Shown: positions 35,792 through 44,883, numbered from the stretch's first letter. The stretch is 64,000 bases of DNA from Pseudomonadota bacterium (GCA_023436885.1 JAEZHI010000004.1:434001-498000), one strand, 5' to 3'. Numbers and translations: made by a program. Notes: generated by a model from the letters alone, not told the origin.

Positions 35792-36799
35792 TTACTTACC
35801 CTCGACCTGGGCCTTCGTGTAGAAGCCGTCTTCGACGACTTTCTGCACATTCGCCTTGGTCAGCGGAATCGGGGTCAGCAGAACCGAGTCCACCTTCTTC
35901 TTGCCGTTGTCGAGCTGAGCGGAGTACTCAACCTTCTCGCCCTTGACCAGCTTGACGGAAAGCTTGGCAGCTTCCGAGGCGATCAGCTTGAGCGGCTTGT
36001 AGACGGTAACCGTCTGGGTGCCGTCGATCACGCGCTTGATGGCTGCGAGGTCGGCGTCCTGACCGGAGATGGCTACCTTGCCAGCGAGACCCTGGGCGGC
36101 GAGAGCCTGAATGGCGCCACCGGCCGTACCGTCGTTCGAGGCCACAACGGCGTCGATCTTGTTATTGGCGGCGGTCAGAGCGTTTTCCATGATGGAGAGC
36201 GCTTCGGTCGGGCTCCACTCCTTGACCCACTGCGAGCCAACCACCTTGACCTTGCCGGCATCGATGGCGGCCTTGAGGGCCTTTTCCTGACCAGCGCGCA
36301 GCAGCTTGGCGTTGTTGTCGGTCGGGGCGCCGCCGAGCAGGTAGTAGTTGCCTTCCGGCTTTGCCTTAAGGACGGCCTCAGCCTGCAGGAAACCAACGCG
36401 CTCGTTGTCGAAGGAGATGTAGGCATCTTCGTCGGCGTTCAGGATCAGGCGGTCATACGACACGATCTTGATGCCAGCCTTGTGGGCTTCGTCGATCACT
36501 TCGCCGAACACCTGAGAGTTCATCGGAACGATGGCGATGGCATCGACCTTCTTGGCGATGAGCGTCTCGACCTGGTTCACCTGCTTCTGCTCGTTGGCGT
36601 CAGCGGAGGTCACCACCACTTCAGCACCCAGATCCTTGGCGGCAGCAATGAAATAGTCGCGGTCACGAGCCCAGCGCTCAACGCGCAGATCGTCGATCGA
36701 GAAGCCGAGGACCGGCTTGTCCTTCGACGCATGGGCGGCCATGGGCAGAGCAACGGCAGCAGCCAGAATCGTGGTCGAAAGAATGGTAGAAAGTTTCAT
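35792..36799 (-). CDS. xylF: Xylose-type periplasmic binding protein XylF
   Basis: A 335-residue periplasmic sugar-binding protein with a signal peptide (cleavage after AHA near residue 24). It follows E. coli XylF closely through YDRLILNADEDAYISFDNERVG, GNYYLLGGAPTDNNAKL, KIDAVVASNDGTAGGAIQALAAQGL and KVAISGQDADLAAIKR. These segments hold the sugar contacts of XylF. A strong AGGAGGAG ribosome site favours this ATG over a GTG two codons earlier. It is the first gene of the operon. Confidence 0.93.
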   Translation of the reverse strand: MKLSTILSTTILAAAVALPMAAHASKDKPVLGFSIDDLRVERWARDRDYFIAAAKDLGAEVVVTSADANEQKQVNQVETLIAKKVDAIAIVPMNSQVFGEVIDEAHKAGIKIVSYDRLILNADEDAYISFDNERVGFLQAEAVLKAKPEGNYYLLGGAPTDNNAKLLRAGQEKALKAAIDAGKVKVVGSQWVKEWSPTEALSIMENALTAANNKIDAVVASNDGTAGGAIQALAAQGLAGKVAISGQDADLAAIKRVIDGTQTVTVYKPLKLIASEAAKLSVKLVKGEKVEYSAQLDNGKKKVDSVLLTPIPLTKANVQKVVEDGFYTKAQVEGK

Positions 36800-36984
36800 T
36801 GTCACTCCTCCTGAAGGCCCACCGGGCCTAGCCGCCTCCCCGGCGGCCTCCTTGCATCTCGAACCACGACCGGATGGTTGATCCTCCGGTCACTTCCCCC
36901 GGCAACGCCCGTCATAGGCATCGTCGTCGGCCCGAGATATTCCTCACGCGAGGATAGATGCCTCAAAGCGATGATGGATGCAAC

Positions 36985-37050
36985 TCAATTTGATTGCCTA
37001 GATGCGTTGTGACCATCATCAATTTGACGAAGAAATTTCCTATCTTCGTC
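36985..37050 (-). promoter_or_regulatory. Candidate operator region upstream of xylF
   Basis: The 9-mer TCAATTTGA occurs at 36985-36993 and 37019-37027. A perfect 8-bp inverted repeat (37026-37033 with 37043-37050, 9-base spacer) follows. The spacing of the direct repeats, 34 bases, is close to three helical turns. The regulator is unknown. Confidence 0.35.
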
Positions 37051-37302
37051 ATGAGCTTCCCCACGAACGACGACAAAAGTGCGACTATTTCACGTATAGC
37101 CGCGGCCGTTCACAAACGGATCTCTCCGATGGATGACGGCCAGATTTGATGTGATTCAATCAAGAGCCCTTCCTCTGGCCCGTTGATTTGCACTTTCCGA
37201 CAATCCTCCACATCGCCGGTAAAATTCGACCCTCAAATTATACTCAAGCCCGATCCTTGGCAAGAGACTTTGCTTCCACATCGACGAATGGTCATTCCAA
37301 AT

Positions 37303-37339
37303 AAAAACGCCCCGCAGCCGTCACTCACGGCCCCGGGGC
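37303..37339 (-). terminator. Terminator of the fucose operon
   Basis: On the minus strand a long G+C-rich imperfect stem (37327-37339 with 37309-37321) is followed by GTTTTTATTT. It lies 25 bases after the stop of the fucose-dehydrogenase-like gene. Confidence 0.82.
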
Positions 37340-37364
37340 AAAAAGAGTGTTTTCAAACTCGTGT

Positions 37365-38363
37365 TCAGGGCGTGGGAGTGCTCGCGGAAAGGATCCCTTC
37401 CGCCTTGAATCGGTCCCAAAGGCCTCCAGGAATCGATGCCTTGTACCATTCAAAATTCTGCCTTGGCGCCCCCTTCCGGCTCATGCCGACGACAACGGCT
37501 TTGACGGCCGGATGAGCGAGGGGAAAATGCACTGCAGCGGCAGGCATCTGGACGTCGAACTCTGCACAAACCTCGGCGATTCGCCGGGCCTTCTCGATTA
37601 TTTCGGTCGGGGCCGCACCATAATCATAGTTTCCGCCGGCCTCTGGCGGCTTTACGAGAATGCCGGAGTTGAAGATGCCGACCGCCACGACGCCTACGCC
37701 CTTTTTCTCTGCCAGCGGAAGGAAGTCAGCGAGCCCAGGCTGCTCGAGCAGCGTGTAGCGACCTGCCAGCATGACAACATCAAGATCCAGTTTTGAAACG
37801 AGATCGGCAGCCACGTCGGATTCGTTGATCCCGGCGCCAATCGCCCTGAGGTCGCCGCTGCGACGCAACTCGTCGAGCGCTCGGTAGCCACTATCGAGAG
37901 TCTCTCGATAATGCTTGTCGAAATCGCCCTTGAGATTCCGGCGGTCCAAGTCGTGAATGTAGACAATGTCGATCGTCTGAGCCCCGAGCCGATTATAGGA
38001 TTGCTCCAGCGAGCGCATGAAGCCGTCATAAGTGAAGTCGAGCACCGGCTTCAGAGGCTGAGGCCGTACCCAACCTCCGCGATCTGGTGTTTCGCCGCGA
38101 CGATAAGGAACAAAATAACGGCCCACCTTGGTGGAGAGGAGATAGTCCGCGCGCGGCTTGTTGCGCAGAAATCGTCCGAGCCGCAATTCGCTGAGACCGT
38201 AGCCGTAAAGTGGCGACGTATCGTAGTAGCGATACCCCTCGGCCCAGGCCTCCTCAAGAATGGCGTCGGCAACATCGTCCGGCACATCCCACGTCAGCGT
38301 GCCGAGGCCCGACGCGCCGAAGCCGAAGCGATAGGCTGAATGATCATCGAACGGAAGTTTCAT
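37365..38363 (-). CDS. Aldo/keto reductase of the L-fucose (D-threo-aldose 1-) dehydrogenase type
   Basis: A 332-residue aldo/keto reductase barrel. YRYYDTSPLYGYGLSELRLGRFL holds the catalytic Asp and Tyr, STKVGRYFVP the Lys, and IDIVYIHDLDRR the His. The early FGFGASGLGTL and the whole layout fit the D-threo-aldose 1-dehydrogenase/L-fucose dehydrogenase subgroup, which oxidises L-fucose to L-fuconolactone with NAD(P)+. It follows fucI after 81 bp on the same strand, so fucose or the lactaldehyde branch is the likely substrate. The MKLPFDDH start is chosen over an upstream frame extension. Confidence 0.85.
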   Translation of the reverse strand: MKLPFDDHSAYRFGFGASGLGTLTWDVPDDVADAILEEAWAEGYRYYDTSPLYGYGLSELRLGRFLRNKPRADYLLSTKVGRYFVPYRRGETPDRGGWVRPQPLKPVLDFTYDGFMRSLEQSYNRLGAQTIDIVYIHDLDRRNLKGDFDKHYRETLDSGYRALDELRRSGDLRAIGAGINESDVAADLVSKLDLDVVMLAGRYTLLEQPGLADFLPLAEKKGVGVVAVGIFNSGILVKPPEAGGNYDYGAAPTEIIEKARRIAEVCAEFDVQMPAAAVHFPLAHPAVKAVVVGMSRKGAPRQNFEWYKASIPGGLWDRFKAEGILSASTPTP

Positions 38364-38444
38364 GGTCGAATTCGTTCCTCCGGACAGACGCGGCCGGCCG
38401 TGACGCATAATGAGCCAAGGCCGGCCGCCCTCATATCTATTGCC

Positions 38445-40217
38445 TCAACCGTAAAGCGGACCGAAGTTCTGGCAGGCGCGGAAGTCCGAACCTTCCGGAT
38501 CCATGCCGAACATGGACCATGCGCTGGGACGGAAGATCGCCTCGTCTTCGACATTGTGCATGGCAACAGGAATGCGCAGTATGGAAGCCAGCGCAATCAA
38601 GTCGGCCCCGATATGGCCGTAGGATATGGCGCCGTGGTTGGCCCCCCAGGCGGCCATGACCTTGTACACCGACTTGAACGGCCCCTCCCCCGTCAGACGC
38701 GGCGCAAACCAGGTCGTCGGCCAGGTGGGATCTGTGCGCTTGTCGAGAATGTCGTGGACCTTTTCGGGTAGTGACACCGTCTCGCCTTCGGCGATCTGCA
38801 GTACCGGACCGATCCCCGCGACCAGGTTGAGCCTTGTCATGGTCACCGGCATGCCGCCGCGCGTCGCAAAGTCCGTCGACCAGCCACCACCCCGGAAATA
38901 ACCGTGATTAGCCTGGCAGAAATGGGTCGCCTCCAGCGTCCGCTGCTGATCCGCTTCGGTCACCTCCCAGAACGGTTTGATCCCGGGCTTGTTGTCGACC
39001 ATCATCTCGCCTGCACCATCGAGGCATGTGGCTCCCGAGTTGATCAGATGGATGAGGCCTCCGGCTGCCGCACCGTCCACCACATGGCCAGACACTCGCT
39101 TGATCGCCTCCGGGCTCCAGTAGGTACGCACATCGGAGAAGATCTGTGCCCTCGCCGTCAGAAGGTTTCCGAACAGCATGCCGACGCCATTCAGGCAGTC
39201 ATTCTCGGTGGCAAGGATCAGCGGCTGACGCGGGCCATTCCAGTCGAACGATGTGTTCAACATGGTCTCCATGAAGTCGCCGTTCGGCATGAAGTCCGTC
39301 CACTGCCGCTGCCCCTGGAAACCGGCGGCAATTGCATGATGGCCACAGGACTCCTCGATATAGCCGAGTTCGGCCAGACGTGGATTACCGACCATCAGAT
39401 CGCGGGCGATGAGACACATCTTGACAGACGTTTCCCACTCGAAGCGCTTCCGAGCCTTGTCCGACGCCTTGGCGCCGTTGGGGTCGAATCCCTCCTTGCA
39501 GTTCTTCAAGGTCCAGGCCAACGCGTTCTCGTATTCGACCGGGTCGAAGATGTTGAGCTGCAGCCGGCGCTGGAACTCGCTCATATCGATGTATTCAGTG
39601 CGCATCCCGAGATAGCGCTGGAAGAAGTCGGCATCGACGATCGAGCCGGCAATGCCCATCGACACCGCGCCCATTGAGAGATAGCTGCGCCCCCGCATCG
39701 TCGCGGCGGCGATACCGGCGCGCACGAAGCGCAGGATCTTGTCGCGCACATCGCCTGGAATCGTCCGGTCCGTACCGTCCTGCACTTCCGAGCCGTAGAT
39801 GCCGAAAGCCGGCAGGCCCTTCTGGTTATGAGCAGCCAGCACGGCGGCGAGATAGACCGCGCCGGGACGCTCGGTGCCGTTGAACCCCCAGACCGCCTTA
39901 GGCATCAGCGGATCCATGTCCATGGTCTCGGAGCCGTAGCACCAGCAAGGCGTCACGGTTAGCGAAGCGCCGACGTTCTCTCTTGCAAATTTCTCGGCAC
40001 AGGCGGCCGCCTCCGAGACACCACCGATCGTCGTATCGGCGATGACACATTCGACGGGCTCACCCGTCGGGTGCCGGAGCGTCGATGTGACCAGCTCGGC
40101 AACAGCCTTCGCCATGCCCATTGTCTGGTCTTCGAGGCTCTCACGAACACCATTGCGTCGGCCATCAATGGCCGGACGAATACCGAGCTTCGGCAGGTTC
40201 TTGAAAACGCCGTTCAT
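38445..40217 (-). CDS. fucI: L-fucose isomerase FucI
   Basis: A 590-residue cytoplasmic enzyme that interconverts L-fucose and L-fuculose; E. coli FucI has 591 residues. The Mn2+ ligands of FucI correspond to Glu338 (LATEND), Asp362 (FSDVRTYW) and His528 (WGANHGA). Other typical stretches are PCWCYGSETMDMDP, WGFNGTERPGAVYLAA and EEKF-like ACAEKFA. It can also act on D-arabinose. It lies 61 bp downstream of the aldolase gene within the fucose operon. Confidence 0.96.
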   Translation of the reverse strand: MNGVFKNLPKLGIRPAIDGRRNGVRESLEDQTMGMAKAVAELVTSTLRHPTGEPVECVIADTTIGGVSEAAACAEKFARENVGASLTVTPCWCYGSETMDMDPLMPKAVWGFNGTERPGAVYLAAVLAAHNQKGLPAFGIYGSEVQDGTDRTIPGDVRDKILRFVRAGIAAATMRGRSYLSMGAVSMGIAGSIVDADFFQRYLGMRTEYIDMSEFQRRLQLNIFDPVEYENALAWTLKNCKEGFDPNGAKASDKARKRFEWETSVKMCLIARDLMVGNPRLAELGYIEESCGHHAIAAGFQGQRQWTDFMPNGDFMETMLNTSFDWNGPRQPLILATENDCLNGVGMLFGNLLTARAQIFSDVRTYWSPEAIKRVSGHVVDGAAAGGLIHLINSGATCLDGAGEMMVDNKPGIKPFWEVTEADQQRTLEATHFCQANHGYFRGGGWSTDFATRGGMPVTMTRLNLVAGIGPVLQIAEGETVSLPEKVHDILDKRTDPTWPTTWFAPRLTGEGPFKSVYKVMAAWGANHGAISYGHIGADLIALASILRIPVAMHNVEDEAIFRPSAWSMFGMDPEGSDFRACQNFGPLYG

Positions 40218-40278
40218 TTCTCTCTCCCTAACTCCGAAAGACCTCTAGCCAAGCGGACCGACCTCCTCGGTCCAGCTC

Positions 40279-40989
40279 TCAGAGACGCCTCGGCCCGCCG
40301 TGCGGCGGTGGTTCCACCCTATTCTTCAGTGAAGGATCGACAGCCTCGCCGGCCTGCTTTCCGTAGCTCTTGAAGCGTTCAAGAACGACGTCCATCTCCG
40401 GCTTCCCCAGGATAACGCCTCCGCCCAGCATGCGCGTGCCGATATAGACGCGCGCCAGATTCTCGACCTCCTCAAGAACGGCAAAGGCTTTTGCCGGCGT
40501 CTTACCCAAGGCGATGACGCCATGGTTGCCCAGTAGGCACGCCGTCCGGTGCTCCAGCGCTGCGAGCGCTTCCACCGATAGCTCGGCCGTACCGAACGGC
40601 GCATATCCGGAACACTTGATCACGTCACCGCCGGAAACACCGATCATGTAGTGAACAGGCGGAATGTCGAGCCGACAACATGCCAGGATCGAGCAGTTGA
40701 TGGCATGGCTATGCAGGACAGTATCAACGTCCGGTCTCGCTTTCAGGATGTCATAGTGAAAGCGCCACTCGGAAGAAGGGATATAATTCCCATAGTATCT
40801 GCCTTGCCAGTCCATCTCCACAATCTGTTCCGGCTGCATCTTGTCGTAAGCAATGCCCGATGGCGTGATCAACAGCCCGCCGTCGACCCTCACGCTGAGA
40901 TTGCCCGCGGCTCCAGTGTTCAGGCCTGCGGCATTCATCCTGAGGCAGGTCGCGATCATCTCCTTGCGGAGATCGAGATGATCAGTCAT
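40279..40989 (-). CDS. fucA: L-fuculose-phosphate aldolase FucA
   Basis: A 236-residue class II zinc aldolase that splits L-fuculose 1-phosphate into dihydroxyacetone phosphate and L-lactaldehyde. Active-site residues of E. coli FucA are present with a shift of one: Glu74 (SSEWRFHYD), His93 and His95 (VLHSHAI) and His156 (GNHGVIA). It starts 14 bp after the DeoR-type regulator stop, so the two are co-transcribed. L-ribulose-phosphate epimerase is a paralogous family, but the context supports FucA. Confidence 0.93.
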   Translation of the reverse strand: MTDHLDLRKEMIATCLRMNAAGLNTGAAGNLSVRVDGGLLITPSGIAYDKMQPEQIVEMDWQGRYYGNYIPSSEWRFHYDILKARPDVDTVLHSHAINCSILACCRLDIPPVHYMIGVSGGDVIKCSGYAPFGTAELSVEALAALEHRTACLLGNHGVIALGKTPAKAFAVLEEVENLARVYIGTRMLGGGVILGKPEMDVVLERFKSYGKQAGEAVDPSLKNRVEPPPHGGPRRL

Positions 40990-41003
40990 TTCCTGGTCGC
41001 CTC

Positions 41004-41831
41004 CTAAGGCACGGACGGATCGGCCGCCCTTTCCGCCGGTATGTCTTCCCGGTCTACATCGCCGAGCTGTGCAATCAGGACCTCCACGCCGGCCTCTTCC
41101 AGCATGCGGCGATCGCCGTCGGAAATTCCTTCGTCGGTCACGAACACGTCGACTTCGCTGAGTGGAAAAACCACGAGACTGCGTGCCTCCGCGAACTTGG
41201 TGCTGTCGGCCAGCACAACCAGCCGCGCCGCCTGCCGACGAAGCGCCCGCGCTGCCCTGAGTGGCAAGGGATCATCTTCCATGATCCCAGCCAGACCAAC
41301 GGCATGGCAGCCGATGAAAAAGGTGCTGGCGGCAACGTGAAACGCAGGCGGGTCGTCGAACGGGCTCAGTACGATGCCTTGCTGTGCCAGTACTTCGCCG
41401 CCCGTCAGAAAAACACGGTTGTCCGTCTTGAAAGCAAGATGGTTTGCGACTGGGAGTGAATCCGTCAGCACAGTCAGACCAGCGGCCGGTAGCATTTCCG
41501 CAAACCGGGCGACTGTCGAGCCGCCGTAAAGGATCAGCGTATCGGGCGATGAAACAAGCGCCGCGGCTCGGCGGGCGATCGCCTCCTTGGCTGCTGCTGC
41601 GCGTTGCGCCTGGACACCGAAGAAGTAGGAAGCGAGCGGCCTGCCTGCGGCCATAAGCGGAGCCACACCGCCGCGAACCTTGCGAATGCGGCCAGCCTCG
41701 CAAAGCTGATCGACATCGCGGCGCAACGTGGCGCCCGATGCGTCGACCATGGTCAAAAGCTCTTCGTAGGACACGGCATCGCGTCCTTCGACAGCCTTCA
41801 GGATCAGATTGAAGCGCTCTTCCTTCAGCAT
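41004..41831 (-). CDS. DeoR-family transcriptional regulator of the fucose operon
   Basis: A 275-residue repressor. The N-terminal winged helix reads MLKEERFNLILKAVEG, SYEELLTMVDASGATLRRDVDQLCEAGRIRKVRGGV, the DeoR helix-turn-helix signature. The C-terminal DeoRC effector domain has ILYGGSTVARFAEMLP, VFLTGGEVLAQQGIVLSP, and VVLADSTKFAEARSLVVFPLSEVDVFVTDEG, where the Asp and Lys bind phosphorylated sugars. It is encoded first in the operon, so autoregulation is likely; fuculose 1-phosphate is the probable inducer by analogy with FucR. The frame extends 14 codons upstream, so 41873 is an alternative start. Confidence 0.9.
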   Translation of the reverse strand: MLKEERFNLILKAVEGRDAVSYEELLTMVDASGATLRRDVDQLCEAGRIRKVRGGVAPLMAAGRPLASYFFGVQAQRAAAAKEAIARRAAALVSSPDTLILYGGSTVARFAEMLPAAGLTVLTDSLPVANHLAFKTDNRVFLTGGEVLAQQGIVLSPFDDPPAFHVAASTFFIGCHAVGLAGIMEDDPLPLRAARALRRQAARLVVLADSTKFAEARSLVVFPLSEVDVFVTDEGISDGDRRMLEEAGVEVLIAQLGDVDREDIPAERAADPSVP

Positions 41832-41894
41832 GCGAGAACCATATGTCGGCGCCTGAACTCGGTCAATCGACATGTCGCAGTTCTATTCAAAACA

Positions 41895-41989
41895 TTTCAT
41901 CTAGGTGCAATATTTTTCAGCCGCGGTTAGCGACGATGAAAGCGGCGGCGGGGTGCCTACGAAGACATCAATTCGCGACGCTTTTCATC
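41895..41989 (-). promoter_or_regulatory. Candidate DeoR operators upstream of the fucose operon
   Basis: TTTCATC occurs three times in 95 bases: 41895-41901 and 41983-41989 on the plus strand and 41935-41941 on the minus strand. The last two extend to near-identical GC(T)TTTCATCG. A separate perfect palindrome, CGACATGTCG, lies at 41868-41877. The region also faces the divergent ABC transporter. Confidence 0.35.
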
Positions 41990-42123
41990 GCAGAAAGCCT
42001 CCCTGACGATCAAATCATGCGCACTCGGCATTTCCCGTGCTTGATTCACTCACTCGGAGCCCCTAAGACCATCCGAAACCCAGACTTGAAAGACAGATCG
42101 AAGATCGGGAACGGAGGAAGTTG

Positions 42124-43077
42124 ATGCGTGCCTTGTTGTTTGCTCTCGCCGCGAGTGTCGCCGCGGTCCTTCCGGTTCACGCTGAAAACGTGACCGTGGA
42201 CGTAACGGCCATCGTCGAGCACCCTGCGCTGGATGCCGTCCGCGATGGCGTGAAAGACGCGCTGGCCACTGCAGGATATAAAGAGGGCGAGAACCTCACC
42301 TTCGTCTACAAGTCGGCCCAAGGTAACGCTGCCACTGCCGCCCAGATCGCTCGCCAGTTCGCTGGTGAAGGCCCGACGGTCATCGTTCCGATTTCCACCC
42401 CCTCGGCGCAGACAGTGGCTGCCGCGACACACGACATTCCCATCGTCTTTTCGGCTGTGTCCGATCCGGTGGGTGCCCAGCTCGTCAAGAACATGGACAA
42501 GCCCGGCGGCAACATTACGGGCCTCTCCGACATGTCGCCGGTGGCCGAGCACATCGCCCTGATCAAGGAAGTCATTCCGAGCATCAAGAAGCTCGGCTTC
42601 CTTTATAATTCAGGCGAAGCAAATTCGGTCTCGCTGCTGGCCGCGCTCAAGGCCGAAGCAACCAAGGCCGGAATTGAAGTTGTCGAGTCAGCCGCGACCA
42701 AGACCGCCGAAGTCCAGGGCGCAACGCGTGCTCTGGTTGGCAAGGTCGACGCCATCTATGTGCCGACGGACAATACGATCATCTCAGCTCTGGAATCGGC
42801 GGTCGGCGTTGCCGAAGAGTCCAAGCTTCCGCTGTTCACTGCCGACACCGATAGCGTCAAGCGCGGCGCCATCGCAGCTCTCGGCTTCAACTACTACGAC
42901 GTTGGCAAGCAGACCGGCGCCATTGTCGTGCGCGTCCTGAAGGGCGAGACGGTCGGCGACATCCCCGCCAGCGTCGCCAAGGGCACCGACCTCGTCGTCA
43001 ACAAGACGGCGGCCACCAAGATGGGTGTGAAATTGCCGGACGCCCTCGTCGCCCGCGCCACCAAGGTGATCGAGTAA
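42124..43077 (+). CDS. TrpX-type ABC transporter substrate-binding protein
   Basis: A 317-residue periplasmic binding protein with a signal peptide (cleavage after VHA near residue 20). It belongs to the PF04392 family (TrpX-like): VTAIVEHPALDAVRDGVKDAL, IVPISTPSAQTVAAAT, IPIVFSAVSDPVGAQLV and DAIYVPTDNTIISAL are typical. The streptococcal TrpXYZ member is linked to tryptophan, but substrates across the family vary; this one is unknown. It heads a three-gene transporter operon and is divergent from the fucose regulator. Confidence 0.9.
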   Translation: MRALLFALAASVAAVLPVHAENVTVDVTAIVEHPALDAVRDGVKDALATAGYKEGENLTFVYKSAQGNAATAAQIARQFAGEGPTVIVPISTPSAQTVAAATHDIPIVFSAVSDPVGAQLVKNMDKPGGNITGLSDMSPVAEHIALIKEVIPSIKKLGFLYNSGEANSVSLLAALKAEATKAGIEVVESAATKTAEVQGATRALVGKVDAIYVPTDNTIISALESAVGVAEESKLPLFTADTDSVKRGAIAALGFNYYDVGKQTGAIVVRVLKGETVGDIPASVAKGTDLVVNKTAATKMGVKLPDALVARATKVIE

Positions 43078-43207
43078 CAGGAAGCTGCGCTCCGTCAATA
43101 CAAACGGCGGGGCGCGACTTCGAGAATAGAGTATCCCGCTCGATCGAACCATTGGCACCGCCAAAGGCCTTTATCTTGCGGGATGCTCAACAAAAGGATC
43201 GTTGCGC

Positions 43208-44089
43208 GTGAGTCAAATCGCCCTTTGGGGGGCCGTCGAACTCGGCCTCGTCTATGCCTTCGTCGCGCTCGGCGTTTATCTCGCCTTCCGCGTTCTCGAT
43301 TTTCCGGACCTCACGGTCGACGGCACCTTTCCGCTTGGCGCAGCCGTAACCGCCGTCTTGATTATGGGCGGCTTCAATCCGTGGCTCGCAGCCGTCGTAG
43401 CGATGGTGGCTGGCGCTTTGGCCGGACTTGTAACCGCAACGCTGAACGTCCGCTTCAAGATCCTGAATCTGCTCGCGTCGATCCTGACCATGATCGCCCT
43501 CTTCTCGGTCAACCTGCGGGTGATGGGCCGGCCAAACGTGGCGCTCCTTTCCGTTGATACGATGCTGACCCCCTTCTATGGACACGGTCTGCGCGATTTC
43601 ATGGTGCGACCGATGTTCCTGCTGGTGCTCGCCATCATCGCGTTGATCGTGGTGTGGCGCTATCTTGAGAGCGACGCGGGGCTTGCTATGCGGGCAACGG
43701 GCGCAAACGCCAGAATGGCCCGTGCGCAGGGCATCAATACCGACCGCCAGATCTATCTGGGCATTGCCCTTTCGAACGGACTTGTCGCTCTTGGCGGCGG
43801 TCTTTTCGCGCAGACCAACGGATTTGCCGACGTGACCTCCGGCGTCGGTACCATCGTCGTCGGCCTAGCCGCGGTGATCATCGGCGAAACGCTGTTCGGA
43901 ACACGGCGCATTCTGATTGCCTTGATCGGCTGCGTCGTCGGCTCCATTCTCTATCGCATCGCCATTCAGCTGGCGCTCTCTTCGGACTCGCTTGGCTTGC
44001 AAGCATCGGACCTCAATCTCGTGACCGCCGTGCTCGTCACTTTCGCGCTGGTGCTGCCACGCCTCAAGCGGGGAGTGCTCTCGTCATGA
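43208..44089 (+). CDS. ABC transporter permease (TrpY/BPD-2 type)
   Basis: A 293-residue inner-membrane permease with about eight to nine helices, of the branched-chain-amino-acid/monosaccharide superfamily: LDFPDLTVDGTFPLGAAV and RATGANARMARAQGINTDRQIYLG (cytoplasmic coupling loop). It is the partner of the TrpX-type binding protein. A GTG start with an AAGGA sequence nine bases upstream is preferred to the in-frame TTG two codons earlier. It overlaps the ATPase gene by four bases (ATGA). Confidence 0.9.
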   Translation: MSQIALWGAVELGLVYAFVALGVYLAFRVLDFPDLTVDGTFPLGAAVTAVLIMGGFNPWLAAVVAMVAGALAGLVTATLNVRFKILNLLASILTMIALFSVNLRVMGRPNVALLSVDTMLTPFYGHGLRDFMVRPMFLLVLAIIALIVVWRYLESDAGLAMRATGANARMARAQGINTDRQIYLGIALSNGLVALGGGLFAQTNGFADVTSGVGTIVVGLAAVIIGETLFGTRRILIALIGCVVGSILYRIAIQLALSSDSLGLQASDLNLVTAVLVTFALVLPRLKRGVLSS

Positions 44090-44883
44090 TCGCCCTCGAC
44101 AACATTCACGTCGTCTTCGGGCGCGGTACGCCGCTCGAAAAGAAGGCCCTGTCGGGCGTGTCGCTGACCATCAAGGAAGGCGCCTTCACTACGGTGATCG
44201 GGTCCAACGGTGCCGGAAAGTCGACGCTGCTCGGCGTTCTCGCGGGTGACGTCATCCCCACCGAGGGCAGCGTTCGCATTGGCGATACCGACGTCACCAG
44301 ACTGCCGACGGCAGCACGCGCTGGACGCGTGGCGCGCGTTTTCCAGGACCCGCTTGCCGGCTCCTGCGGCACACTGTCCATTGAGGAAAATCTAGCGCTC
44401 GCCCACAAGCGTGGCCAACGTCGCGGTCTCAAGCTGGCGCTTGGCTACAACCGCCGCAAACTTTTCCGCGAGAAGATTGCCGAGCTCGACCTCGGCCTCG
44501 AAAACCGCATGACGGACCGCATGGCGATGCTGTCGGGCGGTCAACGCCAGGCGGTTTCGCTCGTCATGGCGATGATGGCCGGTTGTGATGTTTTGCTGCT
44601 CGACGAGCATACGGCCGCGCTCGACCCGGGAATGGCCGAGTTCGTCATGAAGCTCACTGAGAAGATCGTAGGCGCCAAGAAGCTGACGACACTTATGGTG
44701 ACGCATTCCATGCGCCAGGCGCTTGACTACGGCGACCGCACCATCATGCTGCACGGCGGCGAAATCGTTCTCGACGTCGAGGGAAGCAATCGCCACAATC
44801 TCGACGTCGAAGACCTGATCGACATGTTCAGACGTGTTCGCGGCCAGACGCTAGATGACGACGAGCTATTGATCGCCGAATAG
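44086..44883 (+). CDS. ABC transporter ATP-binding protein (TrpZ type)
   Basis: A 265-residue ATPase that powers the TrpX/Y-type importer. Motifs: Walker A GSNGAGKSTLL, signature LSGGQRQAVSL, Walker B VLLLDEHTAALD (with His following Glu, as common in this family) and the switch histidine in VTHSMRQAL. It is translationally coupled to the permease by an ATGA overlap. Confidence 0.93.
   Translation: MIALDNIHVVFGRGTPLEKKALSGVSLTIKEGAFTTVIGSNGAGKSTLLGVLAGDVIPTEGSVRIGDTDVTRLPTAARAGRVARVFQDPLAGSCGTLSIEENLALAHKRGQRRGLKLALGYNRRKLFREKIAELDLGLENRMTDRMAMLSGGQRQAVSLVMAMMAGCDVLLLDEHTAALDPGMAEFVMKLTEKIVGAKKLTTLMVTHSMRQALDYGDRTIMLHGGEIVLDVEGSNRHNLDVEDLIDMFRRVRGQTLDDDELLIAE

Larger units (their letters stand above)
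36800..37364. other. Promoter region of xylFGH and 3' region of the fucose operon
   Basis: A 565-base gap without a gene. It contains the terminator of the fucose operon at the right, and repeats that may be operators in the middle: TCAATTTGA twice and an 8-bp inverted repeat. It should carry the xylF promoter. Confidence 0.6.

Noticed and set aside
35732..36814. 360-codon frame opposite xylF
   Set aside because: Begins in the xylF-xylG hairpin and mirrors XylF; no domain.
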